The notes beneath the pieces are model-generated. The model saw only the letters and a program-made list of their open reading frames with translations, searched no databases and was not told the DNA's origin. Positions 1 through 11,460 of a stretch of DNA of 64,000 nucleotides are shown in pieces. The DNA is from Lingula anatina (taxonomy: Eukaryota; Brachiopoda; Lingulata; Lingulida; Lingulidae). Every line of letters begins with the position of its first letter. Position 1 is the first letter of the stretch. The position numbers and the translations under genes are program-made. Where the stretch lies: positions 912,470 through 976,469 of the forward strand of contig NW_019774513.1 of assembly GCF_001039355.2 (NCBI RefSeq), written 5' to 3'.

Positions 1-102
1 GTTATAAATAACCTGAAGTTCCGTTTTGTCACACTGTTGAACTTGTTTCTCCGAACACATGCTCCATTACTTTCTGTAATTTTATATAATTATATCTTGT
101 AG

Positions 103-186
103 CCTGTAGCCACAGTATCACCAAGTGTGGAAGAAAGATTACGCTCACTATTGAATGAACAAGATGCAACACATCATCAAATTCAG
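103..186 (+). CDS. Gene 1, first visible exon
   Basis: Follows a TTGTAG acceptor and ends at a CAG|GTAATA donor. It is 28 codons in phase 0 at both ends and reads PVATVSPSVEERLRSLLNEQ and onward to HHQIQ. The VEERLRSLLNEQ part is predicted helical. An alternative acceptor (CTGTAG) lies seven bases further in but would break the frame. There is no Met, so this is an internal exon of a gene that starts upstream of the window. Confidence 0.65.
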
Positions 187-1438
187 GTAATAGATCTGAG
201 CAATTCTTTATTTATAAGGGATTAGAGGATGCTTGGTATTTATGAAAAATTACTTAAGGGGTGAAAGATAAGGAAGAAATTCATGAAAAGGATTATTTTG
301 GGGTGGAGTGCTTAAACCATTAACTTATACTGTCCAATGCTGCTTGGCTATTTTTTAAAAATCTAATATCTGATAAATTTGTAACATGTTCATTTGTTTT
401 GATACTCAAATTTGGGGTTGTGATGTATACGTATCCAACTTTTTATATTTTTTCTTGTAATGTTGATGTGTGATTTTTAGGTTTTTTTTATTTTCATCTA
501 TTTTTATTTATTTACTTATTTTGCTCTGTCCAATCATACTAGCAGCATTCCTTTAAAAGGCAAAGGGTTACCATTGCCATAAACAATATATAAGACCATG
601 TGGCAATGGTAAATACCGCTGAAGCATTAATGTGTAACATGAACTGTTGTAAACATTGTGAAATGTGAAAGGTTGTAGAAGCAAGTCAGTATATGTTATT
701 ACTTGTCAGATGAAAAAAAAAACTTGAAAAGGATTATGCAGAGCTTTAAAAAAAGGTATATATTTTAAAAGATCTGAAGACTTGCTTGGTAAATATAATT
801 CCCTTACTGGCTTGGGGTTCATTTTTGTTATATAGGGCTCATACAAGAATGTATATTTTTTAACCAGTTGGAATAAATTATACTGTATGTTTTAAATGTG
901 GTTCAATTATTTTTTTGACCAATTTGTTACTAGTTTGTCTAAAAAATTAGATTTTATCCCAATATACCAAGGGGTATTGGGGAGGGGAGTAAACAGCATA
1001 TCACAAGAAAGGTTTTTAATCTTTTTAGTTTTCAAACAAAACTAGTTTATTTCATTTATTCTTTAGTGTGTGACCTTAAGGTCCACCCTTTCCCTTTTAA
1101 CATGGTAATTACAGAAGTTTGATGTGAAAATTAGGACATATGACAAAACACTTTTAGCGCAGTGTCATGTATTTTGCACAAATTGATCAGAACAGTTTCC
1201 ATGTAAACAGTAGAAAACATAATTCACAGCTGGTGAAGTTATAGCTATTTGGAAAAAATTGTTTGTGGGCAGCCAGGGAGGCAATACTGTAACAACATGC
1301 GTCTTTTGGTGGCTGCAGCACACTGTTAACTTCTTAAGAAATTCTAACTTGTCCACTTTGTCTACTGTTGCTGCTTGGTGGCTGCTGCTGCTGATGATGA
1401 TGATGATAATGATGGCAATGGTGATGACATATTTTTAG
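187..1438 (+). other. Gene 1 intron 1
   Basis: AT-rich intron without coding signal. A triplet run of CTG then ATG units lies at about 1372-1416, just upstream of the next acceptor. No mobile element was recognised. Confidence 0.7.
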
Positions 1439-1627
1439 GGTTACGATGAGGGTGAGCTTCTTCTTCCTCCACCTCCACAAGTACGCACACCTCTGAGCCA
1501 CGATGAAGGTATAGATAACCCAAGTCTGGAAGATGACGTCAAGGACACAGCCATCTCAAGACTGAGAGACAAACACCAAAGATCACCAAGTACAGAAGGG
1601 GATGATGGCTACCAGTCTGCTTATGTG
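1439..1627 (+). CDS. Gene 1, exon 2 (acidic and proline-rich)
   Basis: Acceptor TTTTTAG, donor GTG|GTAAGG, 63 codons, phase 0 at both ends. It starts GYDEGELLLPPPPQVRTPLS and has an acidic stretch (SLEDDVKDTA) and an RSPSTEGDDGYQSAYV end. It is low complexity, likely disordered, with possible SP phosphosites and a PPPP run that could bind SH3 or WW domains. No catalytic motif is visible. Confidence 0.8.
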
Positions 1628-3989
1628 GTAAGGATTGGTTCATTTACCGTCTTACAAGATCTTAAGAGGAATTTTACATTTGGTGTTGTTCACAACATTC
1701 CAAACTTAGACCCAGAAGTTGACTAAATTACGTCAGTATGTCACCAGATTGCACACTAATTAAAGGTGCCCAAACACATTTTGAATGTGAAGGATCATGT
1801 GAATCACTGTGATTTTTCTTCCTCTGGATCCCTCTCCATACTTGAAATTTATAGAAAATGATAAATTGGAACCACTTGTGATGAAATTTTGCTCAACCTG
1901 GACAATGCAATATTTAACTTTTACTGTGATTATTCAGTAAATCTGAAAAAATGAATTACTAAATTTTCCCAAAACAATGTTTTGCCAGTAATACATGAAA
2001 ATATTGATGAAATAGTTTTGAAAATAAAATTAGATGACTTCTTTCAAGAAAGTAGTATATTTTTATGAGTAGTTAAAGGTGATAAACTTCAGAAAGCAAG
2101 ATGTAAGAACAAGTGATTTATTTTTTAAAAAATACCATAAGACCCACAGGAATAGGTAGAAACAGCTTAAACTTCAATAATATTAAGTTGAAATTTCAGT
2201 TTTTGAGCGGGGGATTATGACAAAAAAGAAATAAGATTTAAATGACAATAAATTCTATGGTTTGTTTCTAACTGCTTTTGTATTTTTGTGTTTGTTTTCC
2301 TTAATTAATCAGACTTAAGGCATTAGGCAAGTACAGATTCTTTGTTCAAAGTAGGTTATGAGGAAAAAAGAATGAACTTAAATTAACCTCATGTCATTTT
2401 TGTTTCATTCACTGTATTTCTTTATGTTAAGAATTAAGAAGAATAAAGATTGAAATTTAATTTTTATCAATTACTGATTGCTTAATTGCAGATTGATTTT
2501 TAATGGTGTTGGACTGTTTAACTTGTAAGTTTACTTTCATGTTAAAATATATGTTTTTGTATCTTAGTTTGATTTCTGTCAACAGTGGGGTGACTGTTAC
2601 TTTCAAAACTTACGTACCCTTTTCAAAGTTCTGCATGTTTGCCTTAAGTTTGCATAATGTTTTCACCTTTCTGTTTATTTAATCGTGGGAAACATGAGCC
2701 TTAAACTGAAGGCCTATTGTTGTAACATGTTTGCAGACACAACTACAAATTTGATCATTGTTTGTGAGTTTTAAGCCCTGATTCGTGATACTGAGAAACC
2801 TGCACTGTTATTTGAGAATTCAACAGCTGAGGCAGACATTCAGATCTCATATTTTGTACTTGCAAATATTATGAAGAATATGGCACCCCTTATTGTTTTA
2901 TCTTGTATTTGGTGAGTATTGTCCACATAGTTTGATTATACTTTATGAGGGCATAAAGGTAGAAAAGTACATGAACAGCTGATGAACTACATGAACCTTA
3001 ATGTGTATAGCTACAGTACAGCGTACCATCAGGAAAGCTACTGTATATGCATGTATCATGCTTGGCTCCCAGATTGGGAAAAAATTATTTTTTAAGAACA
3101 TATAGCATGATGAGAGAACATTATATCTAATAAGACCATTTACCTGCTTTAAGTTTTATTTTAAAATATAGGCTAGCAAGTTTTTCAAGTTTTAGCTCAT
3201 GAAGGCAGGTACATTGTAGTATGGAAATAGTGTTGTTCCAAATTTGTTTTTAAAGATTTTCAGATATTATGCACATTATCCAGTGTTTGTACATGTGTAT
3301 ATTCAGAAGAGGGCTGAAATATTTATACAAGGAAAATATCATTAATGCCAGTACATAGAGATATCTGATGTGATATTATAAAGCATAGGAATGTAAGCAA
3401 ATGCCAGAGCTGGTAATTCACAGACATATTGACATGGAGTTAGTACATTGGAATCTTAAATCAAAATGGATAGTAAGATGAATGAACACAGAGATATGAA
3501 AAAGGCATTTTGAATAAGTCCAAGGTTAAGATAGAAATATTTCCTGGAAAGACGTCTGTGCAAACAATGAACCACCAGTGGCGATTAAATTTGAAGTAAA
3601 AGTTTACTGCAGATTTGCTGCAAACTATTTTGTTTGCAGCTGACAATCTCAGTGAGTTTGCAGTAGGCACGTATCCCTCCCATGAGGCACCCCTTTTCCT
3701 AGCTTCCCCCACAAAATGATAACTAGCAAAAAAAAAAGACAAAACTGTGCAATTCTTCCATACCTGTGCTTTAAATATTATTTTAAAAAATTGTCCTTGT
3801 TAACTGCTTTAAATTTTCTCAAGATATCCTTGTCCCCCCTTAGCCAAATTGTGGACATGCCAACAACCTTGCAGCCTTTTTAAGCATTTTTTCCCTATAA
3901 AGAAAATACTTTTAAAAATGCTAATACAAAAACAAACATTTACTTGTTCCTTCAAATATTAACTTATTTATTTGCTTATCTGTTTTTAG
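1628..3989 (+). other. Gene 1 intron 2
   Basis: A 2.4 kb AT-rich intron. I see no conserved coding signal, transposon ends or long repeat. An open frame on the minus strand at 3461-3742 has no gene-like features. Confidence 0.7.
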
Positions 3990-4150
3990 CCTTCACAGCC
4001 AGACGAGAAGCGCCAGGGACCACGGGGGCAGGTGTTGTTAGACAGAATGCCCCAGCACGCCCTCTCCAGGCCCCCACCACATTTGTATACCTCTGATTCA
4101 TCAACAAACAGCAGTTTTAACATAAGCACCAAGTCCCCAGGGAAACAAAG
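3990..4150 (+). CDS. Gene 1, exon 3
   Basis: Acceptor CTGTTTTTAG and donor AAAG|GTAATA. It contributes 53 codons plus two bases (phase 2). The peptide begins PSQPDEKRQGPRGQVLLDRM and continues with HALSRPPPHLYTSDSSTNSS and a STKSPGK end. It is basic, Pro/Ser-rich and probably disordered. The split Arg codon (AG|G) is completed correctly by the next exon. Confidence 0.8.
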
Positions 4151-5113
4151 GTAATACATTAATTAACTATGAAAAAGCTGTAAAGAAAATGTAAGGGTTT
4201 GTATGTGGAAAAATAGTGTAGAATAATTTTATCTCATGCAATTTATGTATGATTTATATGTGCAATTAATGAATAGTTGAAATTATCAGGTTTGTTATGA
4301 AAAATTATGATGCTACTTTGATTAAGATTTTCACATTGGTTGGTACACTGCATGTACTTCCCTAGGCATAAGTCCAAAATTGTTTAAAAGTGGGCTAACC
4401 TTTGTTTTAATGTTTTGATGGATTTGTTACACTATACAGACACATTAAAGTATTATGCAAAATCATATCAATTTATTTTCTGCATAAGTTGAGTGTACTT
4501 CATGACATAAACTATATACAACAAGCACCACAGGACCTGAAATGAGCACCTGGTTTAACCTATTATTTATCCATGTTTGCATTATTTGTGCCTTATTTGT
4601 GCCCTGAAAATGTATTAGGAATAATTATTCCAAGTGGTCAATCCTGTGATACCTGTGACCCATATAGCTGTAATCCACATGTTTGTACTTTATGTTGACA
4701 CTGCTTTTCTTAAACACCCGAGTCAACACTTAATACCGCAAACTGAATATTAATATGTCACAAATCTATTGGCTTATCCCTATGAATGACTGTCTTAGTA
4801 AATCTGGACTGGATAGAAGTTAGAAGAGTGGAAGGGAGGCTTTTTTTATGTAAAGAAAGTATGATATGGGCCCAATATGTGCAGCCCTGAGTTCTATAGA
4901 GTCTGGGAAAGAAGTTTAAAACTCAAAACAAATTTGTACTTCTTGGTGAGGAATTGCTGGTTTTAGAGAGTAATTTCTGATATGTTTAGGCTTTGGAAAT
5001 TGAGGTTAAAGGACTACTGATATATATATTTTATTTATCTCCATAGTTTGTACATCTGTAAGAAAAAAGTAAATGTACAAGCAATAATTTGGTGAATTCT
5101 TCTATGTTTTCAG
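4151..5113 (+). other. Gene 1 intron 3
   Basis: About 960 bases of AT-rich intron with nothing recognisable apart from the splice sites. Confidence 0.7.
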
Positions 5114-5210
5114 GGAAATGGATAATTCAAACAGTGATCTGCGGGATGCCTGTAACCGCTTGTACAGCAAGGACAGAAACACAAGTCTTACACAGTTTGC
5201 TCCTGCTCCA
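5114..5210 (+). CDS. Gene 1, exon 4
   Basis: Acceptor TATGTTTTCAG and donor CCA|GTAAGT (a perfect donor). One base completes the split Arg codon, then 32 codons follow ending in phase 0. The peptide includes EMDNSNSDLRDACNRLYSKD and RNTSLTQFAPAP. It is polar and probably disordered, with no recognisable domain. Confidence 0.8.
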
Positions 5211-5587
5211 GTAAGTCAGCCATTGCTACTTGTGTACATTTTTGTTTTGTGCAGTTGCTGCATTATGAAGATAGATTTTTAATCATGGTGATATCACCTA
5301 TGAAAAAAATTACAGGTGAATAAAAGTTGATAACCTTGTGTAAAAATGGAGTTTTTTAACAGAATTTGTGTTGAAAATTGTATTTTGTAAAGACTATCAA
5401 TTTTGTTATATTCATTGTTTTCCCATTTCTAGGCAAACTTCCATTGTCTCAAGTCATTGTCCCAATAGGAGAAAGAAATTTGAAAGAAAATCTTAAAATT
5501 AGATTGTAAAATGATGTGATTGTTGCTGTATTCAAAAGCTTTCAAATAAAAATGATAATTATAAAATGTACCTAAATTTATTTTCAG
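5211..5587 (+). other. Gene 1 intron 4
   Basis: Short AT-rich intron of 377 bases between well-defined donor and acceptor sites. Nothing else is seen. Confidence 0.7.
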
Positions 5588-6431
5588 CTCTCCCGTCCAA
5601 CAAGTGCCACAGGTCCTAGGCCTTATTTGCCCCCTGGTGCACATCATGGGTCAGGTTCACACAGCTCTGTTAGTCCAACCAGCTCTAGTTCGGCATACAC
5701 AACCCAACCTGGTGGGGGCAGTACCAGCCCTGACAGCAGTAACTATTACAGATCTCAGCTACCCAATACTGGAGGGTACCCCAGGCCCAATGTGGGAAAT
5801 ACAGGAAAATTTGTACCCCCAGGTGTTGGAGGTTCAGCACAAACTAGCCAGTCAGTGGGACCTTTGAAGGAGAGGTATTTAAAACAACAGAGGGAGCTGA
5901 ATAATAGGCCACCTGTTGCACCAGGACAGCAACATATCTCACAGGGAGAGCCTGCAAAACTTTATGACGAAATAGGCAGTGGGCTTATGTCGTGGATGCA
6001 CAAAACAGGCCCACAGGACAATAAAGGCATGTCTTTCTTAGCAAACTTTACACGAGGCATGCCTTCGACAACCACCCACTTCAATCCTGGGTTCATCAAT
6101 GGAGATTTAAGTGGTGACGAAGAAAATGACTTTGGTACAACCATGAGCGATACATCTTCGATGACACCTCCATTACCACCGTTATCCCCCTCCAACACCC
6201 CACCAGCCACACCCCCTGATTCACCCACCTTGCCACAGTTTGCTCGCTCTAACAGTAACGTGGAACATTCACTGAGTAGGCCAGACTTGATCCTGAGCTC
6301 GGCAACAGGGAATCTTGCAGGAAGAAAGAAACCTGTGATGAGAAGAGCATCATCTGAAGGAACAAATAAGAAGTCACCTGCCAAGGGTTCGCCAGTCAGG
6401 AAGCAGCAGCCAAGTAAGATGGGAAGGGCAG
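5588..6431 (+). CDS. Gene 1, exon 5 (large disordered Ser/Pro exon)
   Basis: At 844 bases this is the largest exon of the gene; acceptor TTTTCAG, donor GGCAG|GTAAGT, leaving phase 1. It encodes about 281 residues: a Gly/Ser/Pro-rich start, a charged helix-like part (LKERYLKQQRELNNR), a conserved-looking block (KLYDEIGSGLMSWMHKTG), then proline-directed SP/TP clusters (PPLPPLSPSNTPPATPPDSP) and a basic tail. The tail carries VMRRASSEG, a good match to an RRxS basophilic kinase site. There is no enzymatic motif. It probably forms a regulated docking region between unseen N-terminal domains and the C-terminal coiled coil and SAM domain. A long antisense open frame over the same bases is a composition shadow. 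Confidence 0.9.
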
Positions 6432-6781
6432 GTAAGTTAGGTTTATATACGATGTAATTTTAGGGGCCTGTTTAGAAAAAAGGACTTCAGCCTGACAATT
6501 GGTTTAAATATTTGGATAAAAATGCTAGTCTACTAAGATCCAAGATAATTCAGCATTAGCACAATTGAATTCAATATTGCACCAGTTTTATAACAAGGAA
6601 CACGTGGTTTATGTTCAGATCAACACTTCATTTGTTTAAGTGGGCTATTATGGATTTATTTTGAACAGAAGTAGACCAATTTTATTTTTTACTAAAGTGC
6701 TTTTATAAAAATTGCCCAAGATGACTGATTAATGTCTAAAAATTCATCTGATTTGTTTCATTTTGGTTCTCTCATTTGCAG
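6432..6781 (+). other. Gene 1 intron 5
   Basis: AT-rich intron of 350 bases with nothing recognisable beyond its splice sites. Confidence 0.7.
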
Positions 6782-7112
6782 GTGCCTCACTTTCTGATGT
6801 TAAAGAATATGAAGAGGACACAGACACGGGGCAAGACTCTGCTGCCTGGGACACCAACGATGAGACCCAAGACAACAAATTCCATGACAGTCTAGATTCT
6901 AATGAGGCCACAATCATACGGGAACAGTTAGATGCATTAGAGACAATGTACCATGAAATACTAAAACTTCTCGGAGTGGATAAAACGAGTAAAATGACTA
7001 ATTTGATGTCTGCTAGGAAAAAGTTTGGTTCATCCAGTACTATTAGTCGTGGCAAGGGAGGCAAGGGGAGCATACACAGAGGAAGGGGGCCTATGACCAA
7101 AGACAGTATGAA
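6782..7112 (+). CDS. Gene 1, exon 6 (acidic segment, helix, basic segment)
   Basis: Acceptor CTCATTTGCAG, donor GAA|GTAAGC; enters in phase 1 and leaves in phase 2. The peptide has an acidic stretch (VKEYEEDTDTGQDSAAWDTN), a helix with heptad-like hydrophobics (REQLDALETMYHEILKLLGV) and a basic Gly/Ser region (RKKFGSSSTISRGKGGKGS). The helix likely starts the coiled coil continued in the next exon. Confidence 0.88.
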
Positions 7113-7432
7113 GTAAGCAGATATAGAAATATGTAGAGTCATTGGATTTATTGGATAATTTGTTAAAAAATATGAATAGATCTATACCTTTTGTGATGTT
7201 TAAGACAAAACTGTCATCATGATTCCAAAAGGTATGGATCCAAATTTCCATAAATAATCTCAGGAAGCAGATACATTTTGACTAATTTGATTTAGTTACA
7301 AAATTAGGTTTACAATGCTTTATATAATGTTCATGATGTTTTTATGATGAAAACAAATTGTGTTTTAGCGCATGGCTTATCAGTTTTCTTTGGACTAAAG
7401 TCTTTAAGTTTGCACCACTAGATTCTGTCTGG

Positions 7433-7507
<75 letters not shown>

Positions 7508-7851
7508 GATATACTTTTACCTTTTGATTGATAAATAGCCTTTTCACATATCGAGTATTATAGTTTGGCGATACAGCTGTACTGGTATGTTTTGAGAGAT
7601 TGACAACTGAAAAGCCTGCATATTACATAAGACTGTCTCCTAAACAGCCCCATGTTTGACATGGCCACCTAACTAAACAGCAAGAAAAAAAACTTATGGA
7701 GAAATTTTGAAAGGGAGTAAAATCAGCTGTAGAGTATTTACATAGGATAGAACCTCTAAAAACATTCTGATACAGCTGTATAATATATTAGGTGTTAAAT
7801 TATAGAGAAATGCTAATTTTCATAAGAAAATGTATTCTTTTCATATTTTAG
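7113..7851 (+). other. Gene 1 intron 6
   Basis: AT-rich intron containing a long TA microsatellite (7436-7504) and no other recognised element. Confidence 0.7.
7436..7504. repeat. (TA)n microsatellite
   Basis: About 34 uninterrupted TA units within intron 6 of gene 1. Confidence 0.97.
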
Positions 7852-8115
7852 AAACATAAACAAAAGATTTGCGCGGCTAGAATCTCATGTTGTGACATTA
7901 GCTCGAAGTGTGGCACACCTGTCTTCGGAACTTCGATCACAAAATACCATGTACGAACAGTTAGAAGCCCTGAAAAAGGATGTCCGAGAAATGAAGGAGC
8001 AGCAGCTGTCTGAATTAGCCAAAAATGGCATTAACCCACATGTGGAGGAGTGGGAAAGATTCAGAGGATGGGTTCCCTCACTTACCAACCCTAAGAGAGT
8101 TAATAAACTCACCAA
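7852..8115 (+). CDS. Gene 1, exon 7 (coiled coil)
   Basis: Acceptor CATATTTTAG, donor CCAA|GTAAGT; enters in phase 2 and leaves in phase 2. It encodes about 88 residues dominated by a predicted coiled coil: RFARLESHVVTLARSVAHLS followed by LRSQNTMYEQLEALKKDVRE. It ends with a conserved-looking linker, GINPHVEEWERFRGWVPSLT, before the SAM domain. A coiled coil next to a SAM domain suggests the protein oligomerises. Confidence 0.88.
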
Positions 8116-8396
8116 GTAAGTCTTTACGGATAGGCTCATAAGGGGAGTTTGGGGGTTCACAGCCCTTTTGGCAGGAAATTAACCAATACCCCAGTAGTAA
8201 ATTAAATATAACTCTTGTTTTATATATATATGTAAAAGACATGACCGATAGTAATTCTATGCATTTATCTTGAACTGAAGTACACCAAAATTTTCAGACA
8301 AAGGTACTTTGGTGAACCTGGCCCCAGTTGTGCTGTGGTGTTCCCCATGCATTGTGTTTGGATCTCACCTATCACAATGTTTTGTTCACATTTCAG

Positions 8397-8454
8397 ATTT
8401 TTTGGTACTGAGCCTCCACTGTTACAGATTTTCTTGAAGAAGCTAGGTTATGAG
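8397..8454 (+). CDS. Gene 1, exon 8 (start of SAM domain)
   Basis: A 58-base exon with acceptor ACATTTCAG and donor GAG|GTAAGA. It reads KFFGTEPPLLQIFLKKLGYE and supplies helix 1 of the SAM domain. The phase (one base completes Lys, then 19 codons) fits both neighbours. Confidence 0.85.
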
Positions 8455-8735
8455 GTAAGACTAACCTAGGAGATAATCTTCATAATAACAATTTTTTTTA
8501 TGATGTAAAAATGTTTGTATGATTATTAGTGATATATTTCAGTGTAAAAAATGTAATCATTACTTAATTTTAACACTAGCTATTAATTCAAGTTGTGTGA
8601 CAACTGTAACTAGATATTGTAGTAAATACGCACACGGTGTATTGCTAAGTACATTTTAAACCTAATTTTTGGGGGGTTTTAGAAAAGAAAAAAGACTTAT
8701 CTTTAAGAAATGCATTAATTTTTGTTTAATTTCAG

Positions 8736-8903
8736 AAATACATCCATCTTTTTGAGAAGGAGCACATTGGTATGGTAGAGCTCCCATACATGACAGATGA
8801 AAGGCTAGAGAAAATTGGAATTCCTCTTGGACCCAGGTTACGGATATTACAAGAATCACAGATGTGCTTCAGACAGGAGAATTTTAATATATACATTGTA
8901 TAA
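8736..8903 (+). CDS. Gene 1, last coding exon (SAM domain end and stop)
   Basis: Acceptor TTTAATTTCAG, then 55 codons and TAA at 8901. The sequence KYIHLFEKEHIGMVELPYMT, DERLEKIGIP and LGPRLRILQE has the SAM pattern: a hydrophobic helix 2, the L..MTDE.L..IGI turn and the LGPR..IL helix 5. Only about 15 residues follow, so the SAM domain is essentially C-terminal. It may bind other SAM domains or form polymers, but the binding surfaces cannot be judged by eye. Confidence 0.88.
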   Translation, partial: KYIHLFEKEHIGMVELPYMTDERLEKIGIPLGPRLRILQESQMCFRQENFNIYIV

Positions 8904-10541
8904 AATTTATTTGCCTTGAGGGACACAACACTTAGAGGACTATTTAGATTTTTAAAAACATTTAAAGCTGCCAAACCTAAAATGCATTTGAATATCAGGT
9001 CAAAACACTATGTAAATGATTCATTCCATATATAAATTATTCATGCCAGTGTTGGGTTATTGCCCTTAAAATTATGTAACCTTTTTCTAAATGTTCTATT
9101 ATTTCTGTGTGAGTTTCATCCTTTAAAAAATACCAGTTTTTCCCACCATGAATGAGTTTAAGTGGTAATATTAAAGTAAAAAATACATGCTAGCCACTCT
9201 TTTGTTAAGCCCAGTCACGTATTGGACGTATTGAAGGGTGTTTTACTTGTAAATATTGAAATAATCTGACAGGTTTATCAGATGACTCTACCTCGCCCTT
9301 TTACTTTCTGTCTAAAGAAAACTACGGTTAGCATCTTTTATCTTATGATAGTTCTGTGCTTGAAATAATGGTTTGATTTAATAGAATGACAAGAGGGCAC
9401 CTTGTACTGCACAGTTTATCACTTACAGTATGAGTGATTGTAGACATTATTTGATATAATTTGCATGCCACTTGTGCTAAACCCACTCAAAGAGAAAAGA
9501 GATAATATGAGTAAAAAGTGGGACTTCGATTTTTTAAATGAAATTATACAATACTCGCATTAACAATAGCCAAATGTTCAATTGTCTTATTGATTTTTTT
9601 CTGGAAGTTTTATTTCGAACTGTCTCATCTGTTGAAATCGAGTACTTTTAAACTGCTTTTTATTTAATTAATTAGGAAGTGGTTTTACATTGAATTGCAC
9701 TCATAGTATTATAATTAAATTATTTTTGGCACAAGTATTTTGCATTATGTCAGTCAGCAAAACAATACACATTCTACTCATAAGAGATCTTTGAGTGTGA
9801 AGGTAAAAAGTGCCTTTTTAATATGGGATGTTTTCAAGTAGATTTGGTAGATTTATACATCTTATTTACACATATGTCATGCACAGCAATCATTTTCATC
9901 TGTACATATTTGTAGAAATTAGCTGTACATATCTACAGTGTACATGTACCAGAATATGACAGTTTGGTTTTGTTTGTTAACTACAAAGTCAATCTAAAAG
10001 TAAGCCAATGAATAATTAATTTATGAAACAATTTGAATTTGAATTTTCTGTTTATACATGTGTTTATAGTACAAAATACATTGTCAAATATCTGTTATTA
10101 TATTCCAATTCTGAAAATATTGTAAAAATACACAAATTATGAAAAAGAACATTTTTATTGATTTTGATTGAGTTAACAAACTTGCTAATCTGAAATATCT
10201 TTTATGCTTTTCTTTAATATATGTGTGAACATAAAAAGGAACTTTAGGCAGACATTGCAGCTTTGCAAGTTTGACAAGTGTACAAATTAGGCTCACCAAG
10301 AAAAAATTAATTAAAAAAACAAAACGATGATAAAGAACAATATAAAATATTGAAGATCAATTGCTCATCCGGACCCTGGATATAAGAGGACGCTGGGAAC
10401 TAGCCTGTCTACTTTTATCATGCTGATAGTAATGGTGTTTTTCCAGTGTCCTCTAGAACTCAGGGTGCTCATTTTCAAAGGCTTCCCTAGAGTGCGCAAG
10501 GGGGGGGGTCAGTTGTGAAATAAACTTTCCGCAGCAATAAA
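8904..10541 (+). other. 3' UTR of gene 1 and possible polyadenylation signals
   Basis: AT-rich, non-coding sequence after the SAM-gene stop. AATAAA hexamers occur at about 10519 and 10536, near the end of a slightly more GC-rich stretch, and are candidate poly(A) signals. Where transcription ends is not determinable; the 3' UTR could be much shorter. A G-run is at about 10501-10508. Confidence 0.4.
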
Positions 10542-10639
10542 AGTTACCTCATGGAAATCGTTTTTAAAGCACTATAATACAAAATTGAGCATAAAAGGGT
10601 TTTATTTAGTTGAAATATACTACAGACAAAATTAATTTT

Positions 10640-11460
10640 GTATAAGTCGCGTACTTAACCCAAAATCATGTTTTCCCAAGCGAGCACCCCCAAAATTCTT
10701 GTCCATTTCAAGATGGCTCCCACCACAACAACGTGTCTGCAGCAGTAAGTAGGTAAGCAAAACTTTGCATACTTTTCTAATCCCCGAGCACAAACGCTTT
10801 TTGGGTGAAGTGCGTCTGGATTGTATAGAAAATGCTCTCGTACTCTACTTAAGTGCAGTTTGTGAATGTAAAGCCTTGGGTTTAGAGTAGCACGGCTGAT
10901 TTAGCCATTTCTCGACTCGCCGCCCTGGCGTTCAAGGGTCAGCTGGTACGAGAGAGTGTCAATACAAACGTCTTTTGAAAACTAAAGCAAATGTAAACAA
11001 TAGTGCCCGGTCCAATTTACCCTAGCCTCTATTCATACTTGTTAAAAGTTGTGTTTTCTTTACAGCTTTATTAATAAAGTTATTCAATTCGTGATATTGA
11101 ATACACCTGGTTTACCCGAGAGGATCAATGAATGATCGGGGCTATATGCCGACTAAATTTACACTCGATATGTCTAGACGGGTCGCATAGTTTTAGTAAA
11201 AAGAGGTGGCAGGCAGGAATGGCCAACTTGGTGACACTAGCCAAGTTTGTGATTGATTGATATGTCATTTTGGTGCACAGTGACATATTTGTGTCGAAAA
11301 AACGAGACACTGTCTGGCGTTCCACTGATTTGAACGGGAGTGACGGTAGACGAAACTTGATTGATGAGATAAACAAATGGGAATACAATATTGAGAGGTA
11401 AAAAGTACAATGTTTTTCTTTCTTTTTTTCGTTTTTGTGAACTTGCAACAACCATCAGCG
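10640..11460 (+). promoter_or_regulatory. CpG-rich block, likely promoter of the RIN-like gene
   Basis: CpG dinucleotides are far denser here than in the flanking AT-rich DNA (for example GACTCGCCGCCCTGGCG near 10914 and several CG pairs around 11170-11350). It sits between the end of gene 1 and the same-strand RIN-like gene. Within it, CAAGATGGCTCC (from 10710) resembles the AAGATGGC motif bound by YY1 at many animal start sites, and a CA|GTAAGT donor follows at 10745. In invertebrates with sparse methylation, retained CpG often marks promoters. Confidence 0.4.
10713..10744 (+). CDS. Possible short first coding exon
   Basis: ATG in the AAGATGGC context, followed by MAPTTTTCLQ and a consensus donor (GTAAGT at 10745), leaving phase 2. 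That phase would fit the RIN-like exon at 50630 but not the one at 39952. If the ATG is not used, the exon could be 5' UTR. The evidence is only the start context, the donor and the CpG-rich setting. Confidence 0.2.

Larger units (their letters stand above)
103..8903 (+). other. Gene 1: SAM-domain, coiled-coil protein gene (3' part, nine exons)
   Basis: Nine exons with AG/GT boundaries and fully consistent phases give one open frame of 731 codons ending in TAA at 8901-8903. The first visible exon starts in phase 0 without a Met, so more exons lie before the window. The protein is a long disordered Ser/Pro/Thr-rich region (about residues 1-455), an acidic linker and helical/coiled-coil segments (about 495-645), then a SAM domain (about 657-717) almost at the C-terminus. 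SAM domains usually mediate homo- or hetero-oligomerisation, so a scaffold or adaptor role is likely, but this is inference. I recognise the domains but not the family; USH1G-type SAM domains share a similar LGPR motif. Exon identity is supported by splice phase and protein-like composition, which the surrounding sequence lacks. Confidence 0.85.

Noticed and set aside
5962-6384. 140-codon open frame on the minus strand over gene 1 exon 5
   Set aside because: It is antisense to a well-supported exon with matching splice phases; its length reflects the composition of the coding strand.
11125-11451. 108-codon minus-strand open frame in the CpG-rich block
   Set aside because: No splice sites, homology or protein-like composition; more likely chance in a promoter region.
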